From: Microthrixaceae bacterium
Lineage (GTDB): Bacteria > Actinomycetota > Acidimicrobiia > Acidimicrobiales > Microtrichaceae
DNA length: 64,000 nt
Assembly (NCBI GenBank): GCA_020845705.1
Contig: JADLFH010000050.1
Coordinates: 49,128-113,127 of the forward strand
Reading direction: 5' to 3'
The position numbers and the translations under genes were made by a program. Position 1 is the first letter of the stretch. Each line of letters opens with the position of its first letter. Below are positions 1-10,949 of the stretch, piece after piece. Below the pieces are notes generated by a model. That model did no database searches. It saw only the letters and a list, made by a program, of their open reading frames with translations, and had not been told where the DNA came from.

Positions 1-1102
1 TGGCCATCAGCCCGTCGGTCGAGTTCATCGTCCCGTTGTGCTCGCTCACGATGTCACCCAACACCGCGACCTCGTAGTCGAAGTGCTCCTGGGTGTGGCC
101 CCCGATGATGACGATGAACTGGTTCTCGAAGGCCCTCACCTGCTCGCGGAACCCGGGCTCGTCACGGATGCGACGGAACAGCTCGGGTTCGCCGATCGCC
201 AGGCCCAGTCCGGTTGCCGCCTTGAACTGGGCGTAACCGATCCCGGCGTACCCGATGTCGTAGAGGGCGTCTCCGTAGTCCTCCAGGTTCGAGAAGATGC
301 ACATGAACGACCCGTTCAGAGGTGGGATCTCCACCTGCATACCTCTGAAGGATCCGCCGGACACCTCGATCTCGGCCGGGCCCGACCACGGGTAGAGCTT
401 CAGGCCCACCCTCGTGAACACGCCGATGCCGCCATCGGCGCCGGCGAAGCCCCGGATGGCGCCGCGCAGGCTCGGGCCCGGGCCGTCGGGCGACACCCAA
501 CCGGCACCCGTCGCGAACGAGCCGACCTGGACCAGTTCCCCGGTCGGCAGGATCCACTCGATGCCCATGAGGTTGCGGGGCGAGTAGCCCATCGATATCG
601 ACGAGAACCCCATGCCCATGTGTGAGGTGGCGTTCGCCAACGGCGAGCAGTTCGACCCCGCGCCGTGGATGTGGAGGTTGAGGCCGTGTCTCATCACCTC
701 GGCCTGGATCTGGGCGCAGGTGACGTAGGGCTCGACCACGATGGTGCGGTTCTCGATATCGAGCTCCAGGATGCGGTTCATCCGGCGCAGGTCGATCTGC
801 ACGACGTTGTCGAAGCCGGCTCCGGCATGGGCGCCCCATCCGGTTGAGAAGGCCTTGAAGCGCAGGTGGTGGCGGTTGCACGCCTTCACCACTGCCGCCA
901 CCTCGGTGGCGTCGCCGGGCATCACCACCGCGATCGGACGGTGGATCCACACGCCGACCTCCACCTTGTGGAACGGCTGGGCGGCGTAGGAGTCGAGTAC
1001 GTGGGGATCGGTCCGCACCCAGCGCTCGCCGACTGCGCTACGAAGGTCGGAGAGGGCGTCAGCGCCGATCGGCTCTCCGATCAGATCGGTTGCAAGGCTC
1101 AT
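1..1102 (-). CDS. FAD-binding oxidase (GlcD-like), C-terminus cut off by window edge
   Basis: 367 codons are open from the ATG at 1102 to the window edge, so the C-terminal part is missing. The protein has a PCMH-type FAD-binding fold: a first segment around residues 50-85 ending in a GWGAHAG-type loop, and a second nucleotide-binding segment around residues 115-160 that includes HIHGAGSNCSP. This is the GlcD / 4-cresol-dehydrogenase-like flavoprotein class, which oxidises a 2-hydroxy acid or alcohol and passes electrons to a partner. The ATG overlaps the stop of the upstream Fe-S gene by 4 bases (ATGA), so the two are translationally coupled. The substrate cannot be told from the sequence. 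The partner Fe-S protein and a second FAD protein upstream suggest a glycolate-oxidase-like complex (inference). Confidence 0.8.
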   Translation of the reverse strand, partial: MSLATDLIGEPIGADALSDLRSAVGERWVRTDPHVLDSYAAQPFHKVEVGVWIHRPIAVVMPGDATEVAAVVKACNRHHLRFKAFSTGWGAHAGAGFDNVVQIDLRRMNRILELDIENRTIVVEPYVTCAQIQAEVMRHGLNLHIHGAGSNCSPLANATSHMGMGFSSISMGYSPRNLMGIEWILPTGELVQVGSFATGAGWVSPDGPGPSLRGAIRGFAGADGGIGVFTRVGLKLYPWSGPAEIEVSGGSFRGMQVEIPPLNGSFMCIFSNLEDYGDALYDIGYAGIGYAQFKAATGLGLAIGEPELFRRIRDEPGFREQVRAFENQFIVIIGGHTQEHFDYEVAVLGDIVSEHNGTMNSTDGLMA

Positions 1103-2454
1103 GTCGCGGCCTCCTCGCAGGTGGTGGCGGTGGTTGTGATCGTCACCGGCACCTCGCCGGAGATCTGTCGGGCGGCCAGCTCGCTGATTCCGATGATCTC
1201 GATCTCGCGGTGATCGCCGTCCGCCCTCATCTGTTCGCGGGCGGATGTGAAGTTGGTGACGCACCAGGGGCAACTTGTGGCCAGCGTGTCGGCGCCGGTG
1301 GAGAGGGCTTCTTCGAGGCGCTCGGTCGCAACCGCGATCGAGAAGGACTCCGAGCCTTCTGCGCATCCACCCCCGGCACCGCAGCACCAGGAGAACTCCC
1401 TCACCCGCTGCATCTCCACGAAGGTCACTCCGGGAAGTGACTTCAGCACGTCGCGCGGTGCGTCGTAGCGGCCCCCGCGTCCGTCGCGGCGGGTGTTGTC
1501 GGGGCGGTCGATCTTGGGTCCGTCGAACTCGCCGGCGTAGTCCTCTCCACGCCGCCCCAGGTGGCAGGGATCGTGATAGGTCACCACACGGGGTCGTGCC
1601 GCCGCGGTGGCGTTCGGAGTGGAGAAGGCTCCCACCAGCGATCCATCCGCGGCGAGTTCCGCGGCGATCTCGCTTATGTGGCGGACGGGAACCCCCAGGT
1701 CCTTGCCGTTGCGGGGGTAGAGGTAGTTGAACGCTCCGAAGCAGTCCGAGCAGGCGACGGCCACCATTGACGCACCGCTGGTGCGAACCCGATTGACCAT
1801 GTCGTCGCCGAAGTTGTGAAGCTCGCTGTCGAAGCCGCACTCATAGGCGCGCTGCCCGCAGCAGGCCTCCGCGGTGCCGCTGGTGCCGACACGCTTGCCG
1901 GTTGTCCGGAGGATTTCGACGGCGGCGAGCAGGTCGTCGCGTTGGGACTCGTCGTAGGAGAACCGGCAGCCCACGTGGAAGAGGATGTCCACCTGCTCGG
2001 AGTTGGCATCGAGGAGGCTGGTGTCTGCGGCCCAATCGGCCCGCTCGTCACGGGGCAGGCCGAACACGTTGTTCTCGGCGCGCATGTTCTCCACGAGCTG
2101 GAGGTGTTCGAGTCGGGCGAAGCCCAGCTCCACGGCTCGGGCCCGCGCCTCGTGGAACGTGTCGGTGAGGTCGATGTCGTTTCGATAGACCTTGCAGCCC
2201 ACGTCGCAGCCGCCACACATGGTGCAGGCGTAGAAGATGTCGGCCGCGGACTCGTCGAAGTCGCTTCGGCCGTCGAGGATCGACAGTGCCACGTTGAGCT
2301 TTCCGGAGCCCGAATAGGCGTGGAAGTCGTTGTGCCAGACCGAAGGGCACACCTGGGACCACCGCTGGCTGCGTATCTGCGCCAGCGGTATCCATTTGCA
2401 GGAGGAGCAACGTGAGCAGCCCTCCATGTCGCAACGGTATGACTCCAGGCTCAT
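1099..2454 (-). CDS. (Fe-S)-binding protein, GlcF/HdrD-like, with CCG domains
   Basis: 451 residues. Two N-terminal cysteine clusters are visible: C8, C13, C16 and C19, then a classic CxxCxxCxxxC [4Fe-4S] motif at C77, C80, C83 and C87. Two cysteine-rich CCG domains follow, with CCGQ near residue 205 and CCGAGGG near residue 375; these bind a non-cubane cluster in heterodisulfide reductase and GlcF relatives. The likely role is electron transfer from the adjacent flavoproteins to the respiratory chain. The open frame extends 43 codons further upstream, but ATG 2454 is chosen because a GGAGGTGA ribosome-binding site precedes it and it overlaps the previous stop as ATGA. It sits between two FAD oxidase genes in one operon behind tetR. 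Confidence 0.85.
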   Translation of the reverse strand: MSLESYRCDMEGCSRCSSCKWIPLAQIRSQRWSQVCPSVWHNDFHAYSGSGKLNVALSILDGRSDFDESAADIFYACTMCGGCDVGCKVYRNDIDLTDTFHEARARAVELGFARLEHLQLVENMRAENNVFGLPRDERADWAADTSLLDANSEQVDILFHVGCRFSYDESQRDDLLAAVEILRTTGKRVGTSGTAEACCGQRAYECGFDSELHNFGDDMVNRVRTSGASMVAVACSDCFGAFNYLYPRNGKDLGVPVRHISEIAAELAADGSLVGAFSTPNATAAARPRVVTYHDPCHLGRRGEDYAGEFDGPKIDRPDNTRRDGRGGRYDAPRDVLKSLPGVTFVEMQRVREFSWCCGAGGGCAEGSESFSIAVATERLEEALSTGADTLATSCPWCVTNFTSAREQMRADGDHREIEIIGISELAARQISGEVPVTITTTATTCEEAAT

Positions 2455-3869
2455 GACGAGCTCACCTCCTCGAAGGCCGCCGCGGCGATCGCGGGGTCGA
2501 AGCAGAGCGCGCCCGGGTTGAGAACGCCGTGGGGGTCGAGGACTGCCTTCACCTTGTGCAGGGTCCGCACCACATCGCCGCAACGGGCGAAGGTGGGCGC
2601 GATCGCGGCGCCGACGGGTCGGCTGAAGAACGCCCCAGCGTCGATCAGCTCCTCCACCAGCACCGCGGTGGTGTCGTCGAGGGTCGAGGCTTCGGCGGGG
2701 GCGACGAACGCGCTCAGCTCCACGTGGCAGGTTCGACCCTGGTTGAGGGGCTGAAGGTATGTGCCGATGGAGCCCTCTCCGATGCCGAGGCCCAACCAGC
2801 GGGAGCGGACGTGATCGACCAGAGGTAAGGCCCGATCAAGGGTGGTGAGGAAGGCCAGTTCCCTGCATCCGCCTGTGGCGGCGAGCTTCCAGTCCTCGAT
2901 CTTCGCCGGAAGCTCGGGCAGCGAAGTGACGGCCATCATCAGCTCCTGGTCTGCGGTGCCGGCGAGGTGCTCGAGCGGAAGGCCTGCCGCTGCCGCCAGC
3001 TCCTCGATCTGGCGGAGCTGCATCGCCATCGACTCCTCGGGCCGGCGGGGCAGTGAGCCGACCGTGAGCAGCAGGCTCCAGCGGTGCGTCGCCTCGCCGG
3101 CGGACACGCCAAGAGCTTCGGCGATCCGCGTGAGCTGGCACCGATCCATGATGAGGATCTCCTCGCCCAGGCGTCTGCGGGTGATCGCCGCGACGAAGCC
3201 GGCGATCCTGGAGAGGTCCTCGCAGCAGATCCGCAGGTCGGCCCGGATCTCGGGACGAAGCTCGAGCCTCACCGAGGTCCAGGTCGCGAACCCGAGTGAT
3301 CCTTGAGCGCCCTGTGCCAACTTGGCCAGGTCGGTCTGCGCGGGGCCGAGGGGGTTCTTCTGGAACATGCCCGCGCGCCATTGCTCCTCCAGAGTGGCGC
3401 CCGGACCCGCCGCGCTTCCCGTGCGGAAGCGATCGCCGGTGCCGAACCACAGCTCGGCGCACAACATGGGGTCGGTGAAGTCCCAGTGATGTCGGGGAGC
3501 CATCGGCGGTTCTCGGTCCATCAGCGAGGCAACCACCGACTTGCCTGCCGGTGGAAGCAGCGGGTGGCACAGCCGCAGGCCTTCGGCGTCGAGCAGCGGC
3601 TGGAGCTGCCGGTAGGTGACGCCCGCCTCGACGATCGCCACGCGCTCGCGGGCGCTGAGGAGTGGCACTCGGCGCAGCGCGGAGAGGTCCAGCAGCCGAG
3701 CGCCGCCGGAAACCGTTCCTCGGCCATGGCGGGCTTGTCCGGTGGAGGACCTGGCAACCAGGCCGTAGCCCTCCGAGACTGCTTGGCGGATGTGGTTGCC
3801 GAGATCGACCCCAGCGGCGACGGTCACCACGTCGGTTGGGGTCGTTGTGGGGATCGGTGGCGTGGTCAT
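2451..3869 (-). CDS. FAD-binding oxidoreductase (GlcE/GlcD-like)
   Basis: 472 residues from ATG 3869. An N-terminal FAD-binding PCMH-like half is followed by a long substrate/cap domain and the HKVKAVLDPHGVLNPG-type C-terminus that is characteristic of GlcD-family oxidases. It differs in sequence from the other flavoprotein of the operon, so it may be the second, accessory FAD subunit as GlcE is in glycolate oxidase (inference). An ATG five codons further upstream (3884) is possible, but 3869 forms the ATGA overlap with the tetR stop, the same coupling used by the next two genes. The N-terminal Thr/Pro-rich stretch is probably unstructured. The physiological substrate is unknown. Confidence 0.75.
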   Translation of the reverse strand: MTTPPIPTTTPTDVVTVAAGVDLGNHIRQAVSEGYGLVARSSTGQARHGRGTVSGGARLLDLSALRRVPLLSARERVAIVEAGVTYRQLQPLLDAEGLRLCHPLLPPAGKSVVASLMDREPPMAPRHHWDFTDPMLCAELWFGTGDRFRTGSAAGPGATLEEQWRAGMFQKNPLGPAQTDLAKLAQGAQGSLGFATWTSVRLELRPEIRADLRICCEDLSRIAGFVAAITRRRLGEEILIMDRCQLTRIAEALGVSAGEATHRWSLLLTVGSLPRRPEESMAMQLRQIEELAAAAGLPLEHLAGTADQELMMAVTSLPELPAKIEDWKLAATGGCRELAFLTTLDRALPLVDHVRSRWLGLGIGEGSIGTYLQPLNQGRTCHVELSAFVAPAEASTLDDTTAVLVEELIDAGAFFSRPVGAAIAPTFARCGDVVRTLHKVKAVLDPHGVLNPGALCFDPAIAAAAFEEVSSS

Positions 3870-4540
3870 CGGCTTCGTTGCCACTCCGAGACGGCGGCCG
3901 GGTCGAGCGTCGCCTTATCCAGCAGCTCGATGCCCGCCGCGACGACCGCGGTGTAGGCGAGCTCGAAGAGCTCGTCGAGGCGGTCGATGTCGTCGTCCAC
4001 TTCGTGAGCGACGAAGATGCCGTCGAGCTGCACGAGGATCAGGCGGGCGAGCCGCTCGCACGCCTCCTTCAACGTGGACGTGGGAACCGTTGGCCCCAGG
4101 GCATCGGAGATCGATGCCGCGATCAACTCGGTGGCCTTGTGGCGCGCCGCTCGCACCGCGGCCCGTACCTCTGGGTCGGGGTGGCCCCGGTCGAGTCCGA
4201 GCCACAGCATCAACCGCAGCGCCTGGGGTCGACGGCGGTAGGCATCGACCATGACGGCGAAGAAGCGTCCGAGATCGGGCGTCGGCATCGCCGGATCGCG
4301 GCCGTCTTCGGGTAGCTCGCCGCCCATGGCCTCGACGAGCTCGGCGTACCAGAGCGAGACGTTGCTCTCGACGATCGCTGCCAGCAGCCCTTCCTTCGAG
4401 CCGAAGTGCCAGTAGATGGCGGTGGGTGCCAGACCCGTCGCCGAACATATCGATCCGATGGAGGTGGCCGCGAAGCCCCTCTCGGCCATCAGGCCGGTGG
4501 CGGCGTCGAGGATCGCACTGCGTGAACTCTGCGTGCCCAT
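3866..4540 (-). CDS. TetR/AcrR-family transcriptional regulator
   Basis: 224 residues. The N-terminal 55 residues form a TetR helix-turn-helix: ILDAATGLMAERGFAATSIG, then the recognition segment ending AIYWHFGSKEGLLAA. The remainder is the variable ligand-binding and dimer domain. It is the first gene of the minus-strand operon, with ATG 4540 preceded by AGGAGGG. Two copies of a 16-bp near-palindrome lie directly upstream around a likely -10 hexamer, so it probably represses its own promoter and the FAD/Fe-S genes behind it until a ligand binds. The ligand is unknown; the oxidase substrate or its CoA thioester would be reasonable candidates (inference). Confidence 0.88.
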   Translation of the reverse strand: MGTQSSRSAILDAATGLMAERGFAATSIGSICSATGLAPTAIYWHFGSKEGLLAAIVESNVSLWYAELVEAMGGELPEDGRDPAMPTPDLGRFFAVMVDAYRRRPQALRLMLWLGLDRGHPDPEVRAAVRAARHKATELIAASISDALGPTVPTSTLKEACERLARLILVQLDGIFVAHEVDDDIDRLDELFELAYTAVVAAGIELLDKATLDPAAVSEWQRSR

Positions 4541-4548
4541 TTCCCTCC

Positions 4549-4564
4549 TGTAACGATTGCTACA
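4549..4564. promoter_or_regulatory. TetR-type operator, copy 1
   Basis: The 16-mer TGTAACGATTGCTACA is a near-perfect inverted repeat (TGTARC / GYTACA). It lies 9 bases upstream of the tetR start codon, over the predicted transcription start and next to the ribosome-binding site. It matches copy 2 at 4572-4587 in 14 of 16 positions. Operator function is inferred from the symmetry, the duplication and the adjacent tetR gene. Confidence 0.65.
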
Positions 4565-4565
4565 G

Positions 4566-4596
4566 ACAGTATGTAACGCTCGCTACATGCCGGCAA
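4566..4596 (-). promoter_or_regulatory. Predicted promoter of the tetR-FAD-FeS operon
   Basis: On the minus strand, TTGCCG (4591-4596) and TACTGT (4566-4571) are separated by 19 bases, slightly longer than the usual 17-18. The -10 hexamer fits exactly between the two operator copies, and copy 2 fills the spacer. A repressor bound here would block polymerase directly. The assignment rests on hexamer similarity only. Confidence 0.45.
4572..4587. promoter_or_regulatory. TetR-type operator, copy 2
   Basis: The 16-mer TGTAACGCTCGCTACA is a second copy of the near-palindrome at 4549-4564. The centres are 23 bases apart, about two helical turns, so two regulator dimers could bind the same face of the DNA. 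It occupies the spacer of the predicted tetR promoter. Confidence 0.65.
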
Positions 4597-4761
4597 GAGG
4601 GGTTTTCGCCACTTCTGTGTGACTCCTGTCGCTCGATATGGCAGATCTTGACGGCACTCGTACCATTAAGAACCGGCCACAGTCCCCGGGTGGCTCTGTT
4701 CGCGTCCCCAACGGGGGATGCGACCCGTCTCAAACCGCTGACCCCAAGAGGATCGTGCAAC

Positions 4762-5700
4762 ATGGCAAAGCAGCGTCCGGAGCGCGACGAGGAAGACCTC
4801 GTTCGTCTGTACCTGAGCGACATCGGTCGCTACCCGCTCCTGACCAAGGACGACGAGGTGCGGCTGGCCCAGGCTATCGAGGCCGGGGTGGCGGCGCGTG
4901 CCGAACTCGAAGCGCAGGCTGGGTCGGTCACCGCGGCCCGCAAGCGTGAGCTGCGCCGGGCGATCCGTCAGGGTGAAGACGCAGAGCGCACCTTCGTGCA
5001 GTCGAACCTCCGTCTGGTGGTGTCGATCGCAAAGAAGTACCAGGCCTCCGGCCTGCCTCTGTTGGATCTGGTGCAGGAGGGCAACCTGGGCCTCATCCAT
5101 GCGGTGGAGAAGTTCGATTGGCGCAAGGGCTTCAAGTTCTCCACCTATGCAACGTGGTGGATCCGCCAGGCCATCACCCGGGGTATTGCCAACACCGGTC
5201 GCACCATTCGCCTCCCCGTTCACGCCGGCGATGTGTTGTCGCGCCTCCAGAAGGCACGCTGGCGCCTCGAGACCACCCTGGGCCGTCCGGCGACCCTGGC
5301 CGAGTTGGCCGCCGATCTCGACATGCCCGAGGCCAAGGTCTCCGAGGCCATGCGCTACGCAGCCGACACGCTTTCGTTGTCCGAGCCACTGCGCGAGGAC
5401 GGCGACGCCGAGCTGGGCGACCTGGTCGAGGACCGTTCCGCCGAGTCTCCCGTCGAGGCAGCCGCGCTGGCGTTGCTGCCCGAGGAGATCGGCCGGCTGC
5501 TCTCGCCACTGGACGACCGCGAGCGGCAGATCCTCAAGCTGCGCTTCGGTCTCGACCGTGGCGAACCGCGCACCCTCGAAGAGGTCGGTGAGCACTTCGA
5601 CCTGACCCGGGAGCGCATCCGCCAGATCGAGGCTCGGGCCATGTCGAAGCTGCGTCACCCCAGCTCCGACACTGGCGCACGCGACCTGCTCGCCGTCTGA
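4762..5700 (+). CDS. RNA polymerase sigma-70 factor, RpoD/SigA-like (group 1/2)
   Basis: 312 residues from ATG 4762 ([20 protein letters not shown]). Region 1.2 is at about residues 8-40. Region 2 contains the core-binding and -10 recognition helix ([20 protein letters not shown], then [15 protein letters not shown]). Region 3 follows, and region 4 ends in [20 protein letters not shown], which reads the -35 element. There is no long region 1.1, so it is either a compact principal factor or a group-2 paralogue. The open frame continues upstream of 4762 without family similarity, so that extension is rejected. It lies about 220 bases from the divergent tetR gene and is apparently monocistronic. 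Close similarity to the primary factor means it should recognise ordinary promoters. Confidence 0.92.
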   Translation: MAKQRPERDEEDLVRLYLSDIGRYPLLTKDDEVRLAQAIEAGVAARAELEAQAGSVTAARKRELRRAIRQGEDAERTFVQSNLRLVVSIAKKYQASGLPLLDLVQEGNLGLIHAVEKFDWRKGFKFSTYATWWIRQAITRGIANTGRTIRLPVHAGDVLSRLQKARWRLETTLGRPATLAELAADLDMPEAKVSEAMRYAADTLSLSEPLREDGDAELGDLVEDRSAESPVEAAALALLPEEIGRLLSPLDDRERQILKLRFGLDRGEPRTLEEVGEHFDLTRERIRQIEARAMSKLRHPSSDTGARDLLAV

Positions 5701-5815
5701 TCAACCCCATCTCCAGGGCTGTCCGCCCTCACGCGCCCCATTAGTGTCCGCGGGCCTCGTCGCCGAGGACCAAGTGCCCTGGAGCCGCGCCCCTCTTCGC
5801 CATGAGGATGGGGCG

Positions 5816-7653
<1,838 letters not shown>

Positions 7654-7657
<4 letters not shown>

Positions 7658-8688
7658 GCATCGACCCGCTCGAAGGGATCGACGCCCCCGAAGCCGTCGC
7701 TCTCTTGGAGATGATGCTGCGGATCCGCCGTTTCGAGGAACACTGCGTCGAGCTGTACTCGGCCGCCAAGATCCGAGGCTTCCTCCACCTATATGTCGGC
7801 GAAGAGGCCGTTGCAGCAGGGATAGCCGCCCATCTGCGACCCGACGACGCGGTCGTCGCCACGTATCGGGACCACGGCCATGCCATCGCCAAGGGGGTCG
7901 GCATGCGGGCAGTGATGGCCGAGATGTTCGCCAAGGTCACGGGATGCAGCCGCGGCCGTGGCGGTTCCATGCACCTGTTCGACGCGGCGACCCGCTTCTA
8001 CGGCGGCAACGCGATCGTCGGCGGGGGACTTCCGGTCGCTGCGGGACTCGCGCTCGCGGAACAGTGGAACGGAACAGACGCAGTTGCGGTCTGCTGCTTC
8101 GGTGAAGGCGCCGTTGCCGAAGGCGAGTGGCACGAGACCATGAACCTCGCCTCGCTGTGGAACCTGCCGGTGCTCTTCGCGTGCGAGAACAACCTCTACG
8201 CGATGGGCACGGCACTTGCCCGCTCCGAGGCCGAGGTCGACCTGGTCGCCAAGGCGAACTCGTATGGCATGACGGCGTGGTCGGTGGACGGAATGGACGT
8301 CGCAGCAGTGCGCGCCGCGACAGGCCGCGCCCTCACTTCGATGCGTGCCGGCGGCGGCCCGGTGTTCCTCGAGCTGAGGACATACCGGTTCCGGGCCCAT
8401 TCGATGTACGACCCCGACCGCTACCGCGACAAGTCCGAGATCGAGTCCTGGAAGCAACGTGATCCGATCACCCACTGGCGAGCACTCCTGGAGGAGCGCG
8501 GCATCCTTGGGGAGGGCGCCTTCGACGAGATGGACCGCGCAGTCGAAGCGGAGGTGGACGACGCGATCGCCTTCGCCGAGGAGTCGGAGCTGGAGCCGGT
8601 CTCCGAGCTCACACGCTGGGTTTACTCCGACGGCTCCACTGCCGTGGCATCCGCTTCGGCGGCCCCGGTGAAGGGGGGCGCGCTGTGA
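7654..8688 (+). CDS. 2-oxoacid (pyruvate/acetoin) dehydrogenase E1 component, alpha subunit
   Basis: 344 residues. It has the E1 alpha thiamine-diphosphate fold: [12 protein letters not shown] near residue 70, a TPP/Mg motif that begins [12 protein letters not shown] and closes with ENN (the first acidic residue is Glu where GDG is usual), and the phosphorylation-loop-like [14 protein letters not shown] segment. Together with E1 beta it decarboxylates a 2-oxoacid and reductively acylates the lipoyl group of E2. The start overlaps the upstream ligase stop as ATGA, and the 3' end overlaps E1 beta as GTGA. Sequence alone does not separate pyruvate, acetoin and branched-chain specificity; the size and loop are most like PDH/acetoin dehydrogenase. 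Confidence 0.88.
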
Positions 8689-9656
8689 AGCTCGACTATA
8701 GGGCGGCGCTACGAGACGGGCTCCGCCACGCGCTGATCAACGAACCTCGGGCCTTCCTCATGGGCGAGGACGTGGGTGCGTACGGCGGCTGCTTCGCAGT
8801 GTCGTTGGGGCTGTTGGAGGAGCTGGGCGAGAACAAGGTGCGGGACACGCCGCTGTCGGAGTCGGCTTTCGTCGGCGCTGGGATCGGCGCGGCGATGGGA
8901 GGGCTGCGCCCGATCGTCGAGATCATGACGGTGAACTTCTCGCTGTTGGCCCTCGACCAGATAATGAACAACGCCGCCACGTTGCTGCACATGTCCGGCG
9001 GCCAGTTCGCGGTGCCGCTCGTGATCCGCATGACCACGGGCGCCGGCCGCCAACTCGCCGCGCAGCACAGCCACAGTCTCGAAGGCTGGTACGCGCACAT
9101 CCCCGGGTTGCGAATCGTCGCCCCGGCCACCGTCGCCGACGCGAGGGGAATGCTGTGGACCGCGCTGGCAGATCCCGATCCCGTCCTGATCTTCGAGCAC
9201 GCCGCGCTGTTCGGGATCACCGACGACCTGCCCGAGGAACTGGAGCCGGTCGACCTGGACCGGGCCGCGGTCCGCAGGCCCGGCACCGACATCACCATCG
9301 TCACCTACGGTTCGGGTCTGCACCGCAGCCTCGAAGCGGCCGAGGTGTTGCCCGGCGAAGGCATCTCGGCGGAGGTCATCGACCTGAGAACGCTGCGGCC
9401 GCTCGACTCGGACACCTACTTGGAGTCGGTGGCCCGTACCCATCGCGCGCTGGTGGTGGAGGAAGGGTGGCGCACTGGGGGCATAGGCGCCGAGGTCGCG
9501 GCGCAGATCGGCGAGGAGGCGTTCTGGGACCTCGATGCGCCGGTCGGCCGCCTGGCCACCGCCGAGGTGCCCATTCCATACGCCCAGCACCTCGAGGCGG
9601 CGGCACTGGTGCAGGCCGACGATGTCGTCGCCGCGGTCCGGGCCGTGGTGGGCTGA
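8685..9656 (+). CDS. 2-oxoacid dehydrogenase E1 component, beta subunit
   Basis: 323 residues from GTG 8685, which overlaps the E1 alpha stop by 4 bases. The N-terminal pyrimidine-binding domain includes [12 protein letters not shown] and the [20 protein letters not shown] segment. The C-terminal transketolase-like domain includes [17 protein letters not shown] and [11 protein letters not shown], both typical of E1 beta. It forms the alpha2beta2 E1 heterotetramer with the preceding product. The gene sits 13 bases upstream of the E2 gene. It is full length, with no missing motif seen. Confidence 0.9.
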   Translation: MKLDYRAALRDGLRHALINEPRAFLMGEDVGAYGGCFAVSLGLLEELGENKVRDTPLSESAFVGAGIGAAMGGLRPIVEIMTVNFSLLALDQIMNNAATLLHMSGGQFAVPLVIRMTTGAGRQLAAQHSHSLEGWYAHIPGLRIVAPATVADARGMLWTALADPDPVLIFEHAALFGITDDLPEELEPVDLDRAAVRRPGTDITIVTYGSGLHRSLEAAEVLPGEGISAEVIDLRTLRPLDSDTYLESVARTHRALVVEEGWRTGGIGAEVAAQIGEEAFWDLDAPVGRLATAEVPIPYAQHLEAAALVQADDVVAAVRAVVG

Positions 9657-9669
9657 TCGGTGGCCTGCT

Positions 9670-10935
9670 GTGGGTGAGTTCCGGATGCCGTCGCTGGGCG
9701 CCGACATGGACGAGGGCACTCTGGTGGCGTGGCGGGTCGGCCCAGGTGACGTGGTTCGCCGCGGCGACATCGTGGCGGTTGTCCAGACGGAGAAGTCCGA
9801 CATCGAGGTGGAGGTGTTCGAAGCGGGCACCGTTGCCGAGCTCCTCGTCGACGTGGGAACCACCGTGGCCGTGGGTACGCCCCTCGCCCGGATCGAGGGA
9901 GAACGGGCCGCTGAGCAGCCCGTGGCGACCAAGGCAACACCTGCGCGTGCGGCGAGCCCGCAACGCTCCATGGCGGGACGGGTCCTGTCGCCGCTGGTGC
10001 GACGCGACGCGGCAGCGCTGGGGGTGGATCTCGCCTCGCTCCAGCCGGCGGACCCCAGCGGCCCTCTGCACCGCAGCGACGTGGCGGCGGCGCGAAGGAC
10101 TCGGCCGGCAACGCTTCGCAGTGGTGCTGCGTCGCCCTACGCGCGTCGCTTGGCGTCCGAACGCGGTGTCGATCTGGCCGTGCTGAGCGGCAGCGGCAGC
10201 GGCCCCGCCGGCGCGGTGCTGGCCCGCGACCTGCCCGAGGTCTCCAGCGTGGCCGGCAGCGAGGCTCCACCGCTTGATCCGATGCGTGCGGCGATCGCCC
10301 GCACGATGGAACGGTCCAACCGCGAGATCCCCCACTACTACCTGGCACACACCGTCGACCTGGCGGCTTCGGTGGGCTGGCTGGCCGGACGCAACGCCGG
10401 CCGCCCTCCCGCGGGGCGGATCCTGCTTTCCGCATTGGAGCTGCGGGCGGTTGCGTTGGCGGCGCGCAAGGTGGGCGAGCTCAACGGATCCTGGGTTGAC
10501 GGCCGCTTCGTCGCCGGTGAAGGAGTGCATCTCGGCGTGATCGTCGCCTTGCGAGGGGGTGGACTGCTGGCGCCGGTGATCCGCGACGCGGATCGGCTCG
10601 ACGTCGAGTCGACGATGGCTGCTCTGAGCGACGTCGTCGAGCGCGCCCGGCGAGGTGCCCTCCGCTCCTCGGAGCTCTCGGGTGCCACGATCACGGTGAC
10701 CAACCTCGGCGAGGACGGAGTTGAGGAGATCTACGGCGTCATCCACCCGCCGCAGGTCGCGATCGTCGGTTTCGGCGGAGTGATCGACCGTGTCGTAGCC
10801 ACCGAGGGTCGCGCGCAGGTGCATCCCACCGTGCGGGTCACTCTCGCCGCGGACCACCGGGCCACCGACGGCCGCATCGGTGGTCGCTTCCTCTCCAAAG
10901 TCGGCTCACTGTTGGCACAACCCGGCAAGCTCTGA
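9670..10935 (+). CDS. 2-oxoacid dehydrogenase E2 (dihydrolipoyl acyltransferase) with two subunit-binding domains
   Basis: 421 residues from GTG 9670; ATG 9685 is an alternative but would trim the lipoyl domain. The lipoyl domain spans residues 3-77, with the lipoylation lysine at K42 (QTEKSDIEVEV). Two consecutive peripheral subunit-binding-like domains follow, at about 105-139 and 153-188, each with the S-P-x-x-R-R ... GVDL pattern. The catalytic domain starts near residue 200 and carries the HxxxDG active site (H396, D400). It takes the acyl group from E1 and transfers it to CoA. Most bacterial E2s have a single binding domain, so the doubling is unusual. No E3 (dihydrolipoamide dehydrogenase) gene is present in the window. 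Confidence 0.88.
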   Translation: MGEFRMPSLGADMDEGTLVAWRVGPGDVVRRGDIVAVVQTEKSDIEVEVFEAGTVAELLVDVGTTVAVGTPLARIEGERAAEQPVATKATPARAASPQRSMAGRVLSPLVRRDAAALGVDLASLQPADPSGPLHRSDVAAARRTRPATLRSGAASPYARRLASERGVDLAVLSGSGSGPAGAVLARDLPEVSSVAGSEAPPLDPMRAAIARTMERSNREIPHYYLAHTVDLAASVGWLAGRNAGRPPAGRILLSALELRAVALAARKVGELNGSWVDGRFVAGEGVHLGVIVALRGGGLLAPVIRDADRLDVESTMAALSDVVERARRGALRSSELSGATITVTNLGEDGVEEIYGVIHPPQVAIVGFGGVIDRVVATEGRAQVHPTVRVTLAADHRATDGRIGGRFLSKVGSLLAQPGKL

Positions 10936-10949
10936 ACGAAAGGCCCACC

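Noticed and set aside
4648..4666. TTGACG followed by TACCAT as a promoter for the sigma factor
   Set aside because: The two hexamers are only 7 bases apart, too close for one promoter, and no -10 is seen 17 bases after TTGACG.
5715..5768. Small inverted repeats after the sigma factor gene (AGGGC/GCCCT and CCTCG/CGAGG) as a terminator
   Set aside because: Stems are only 5 bp with no T-tract; such short pairs are common by chance in high-GC DNA.
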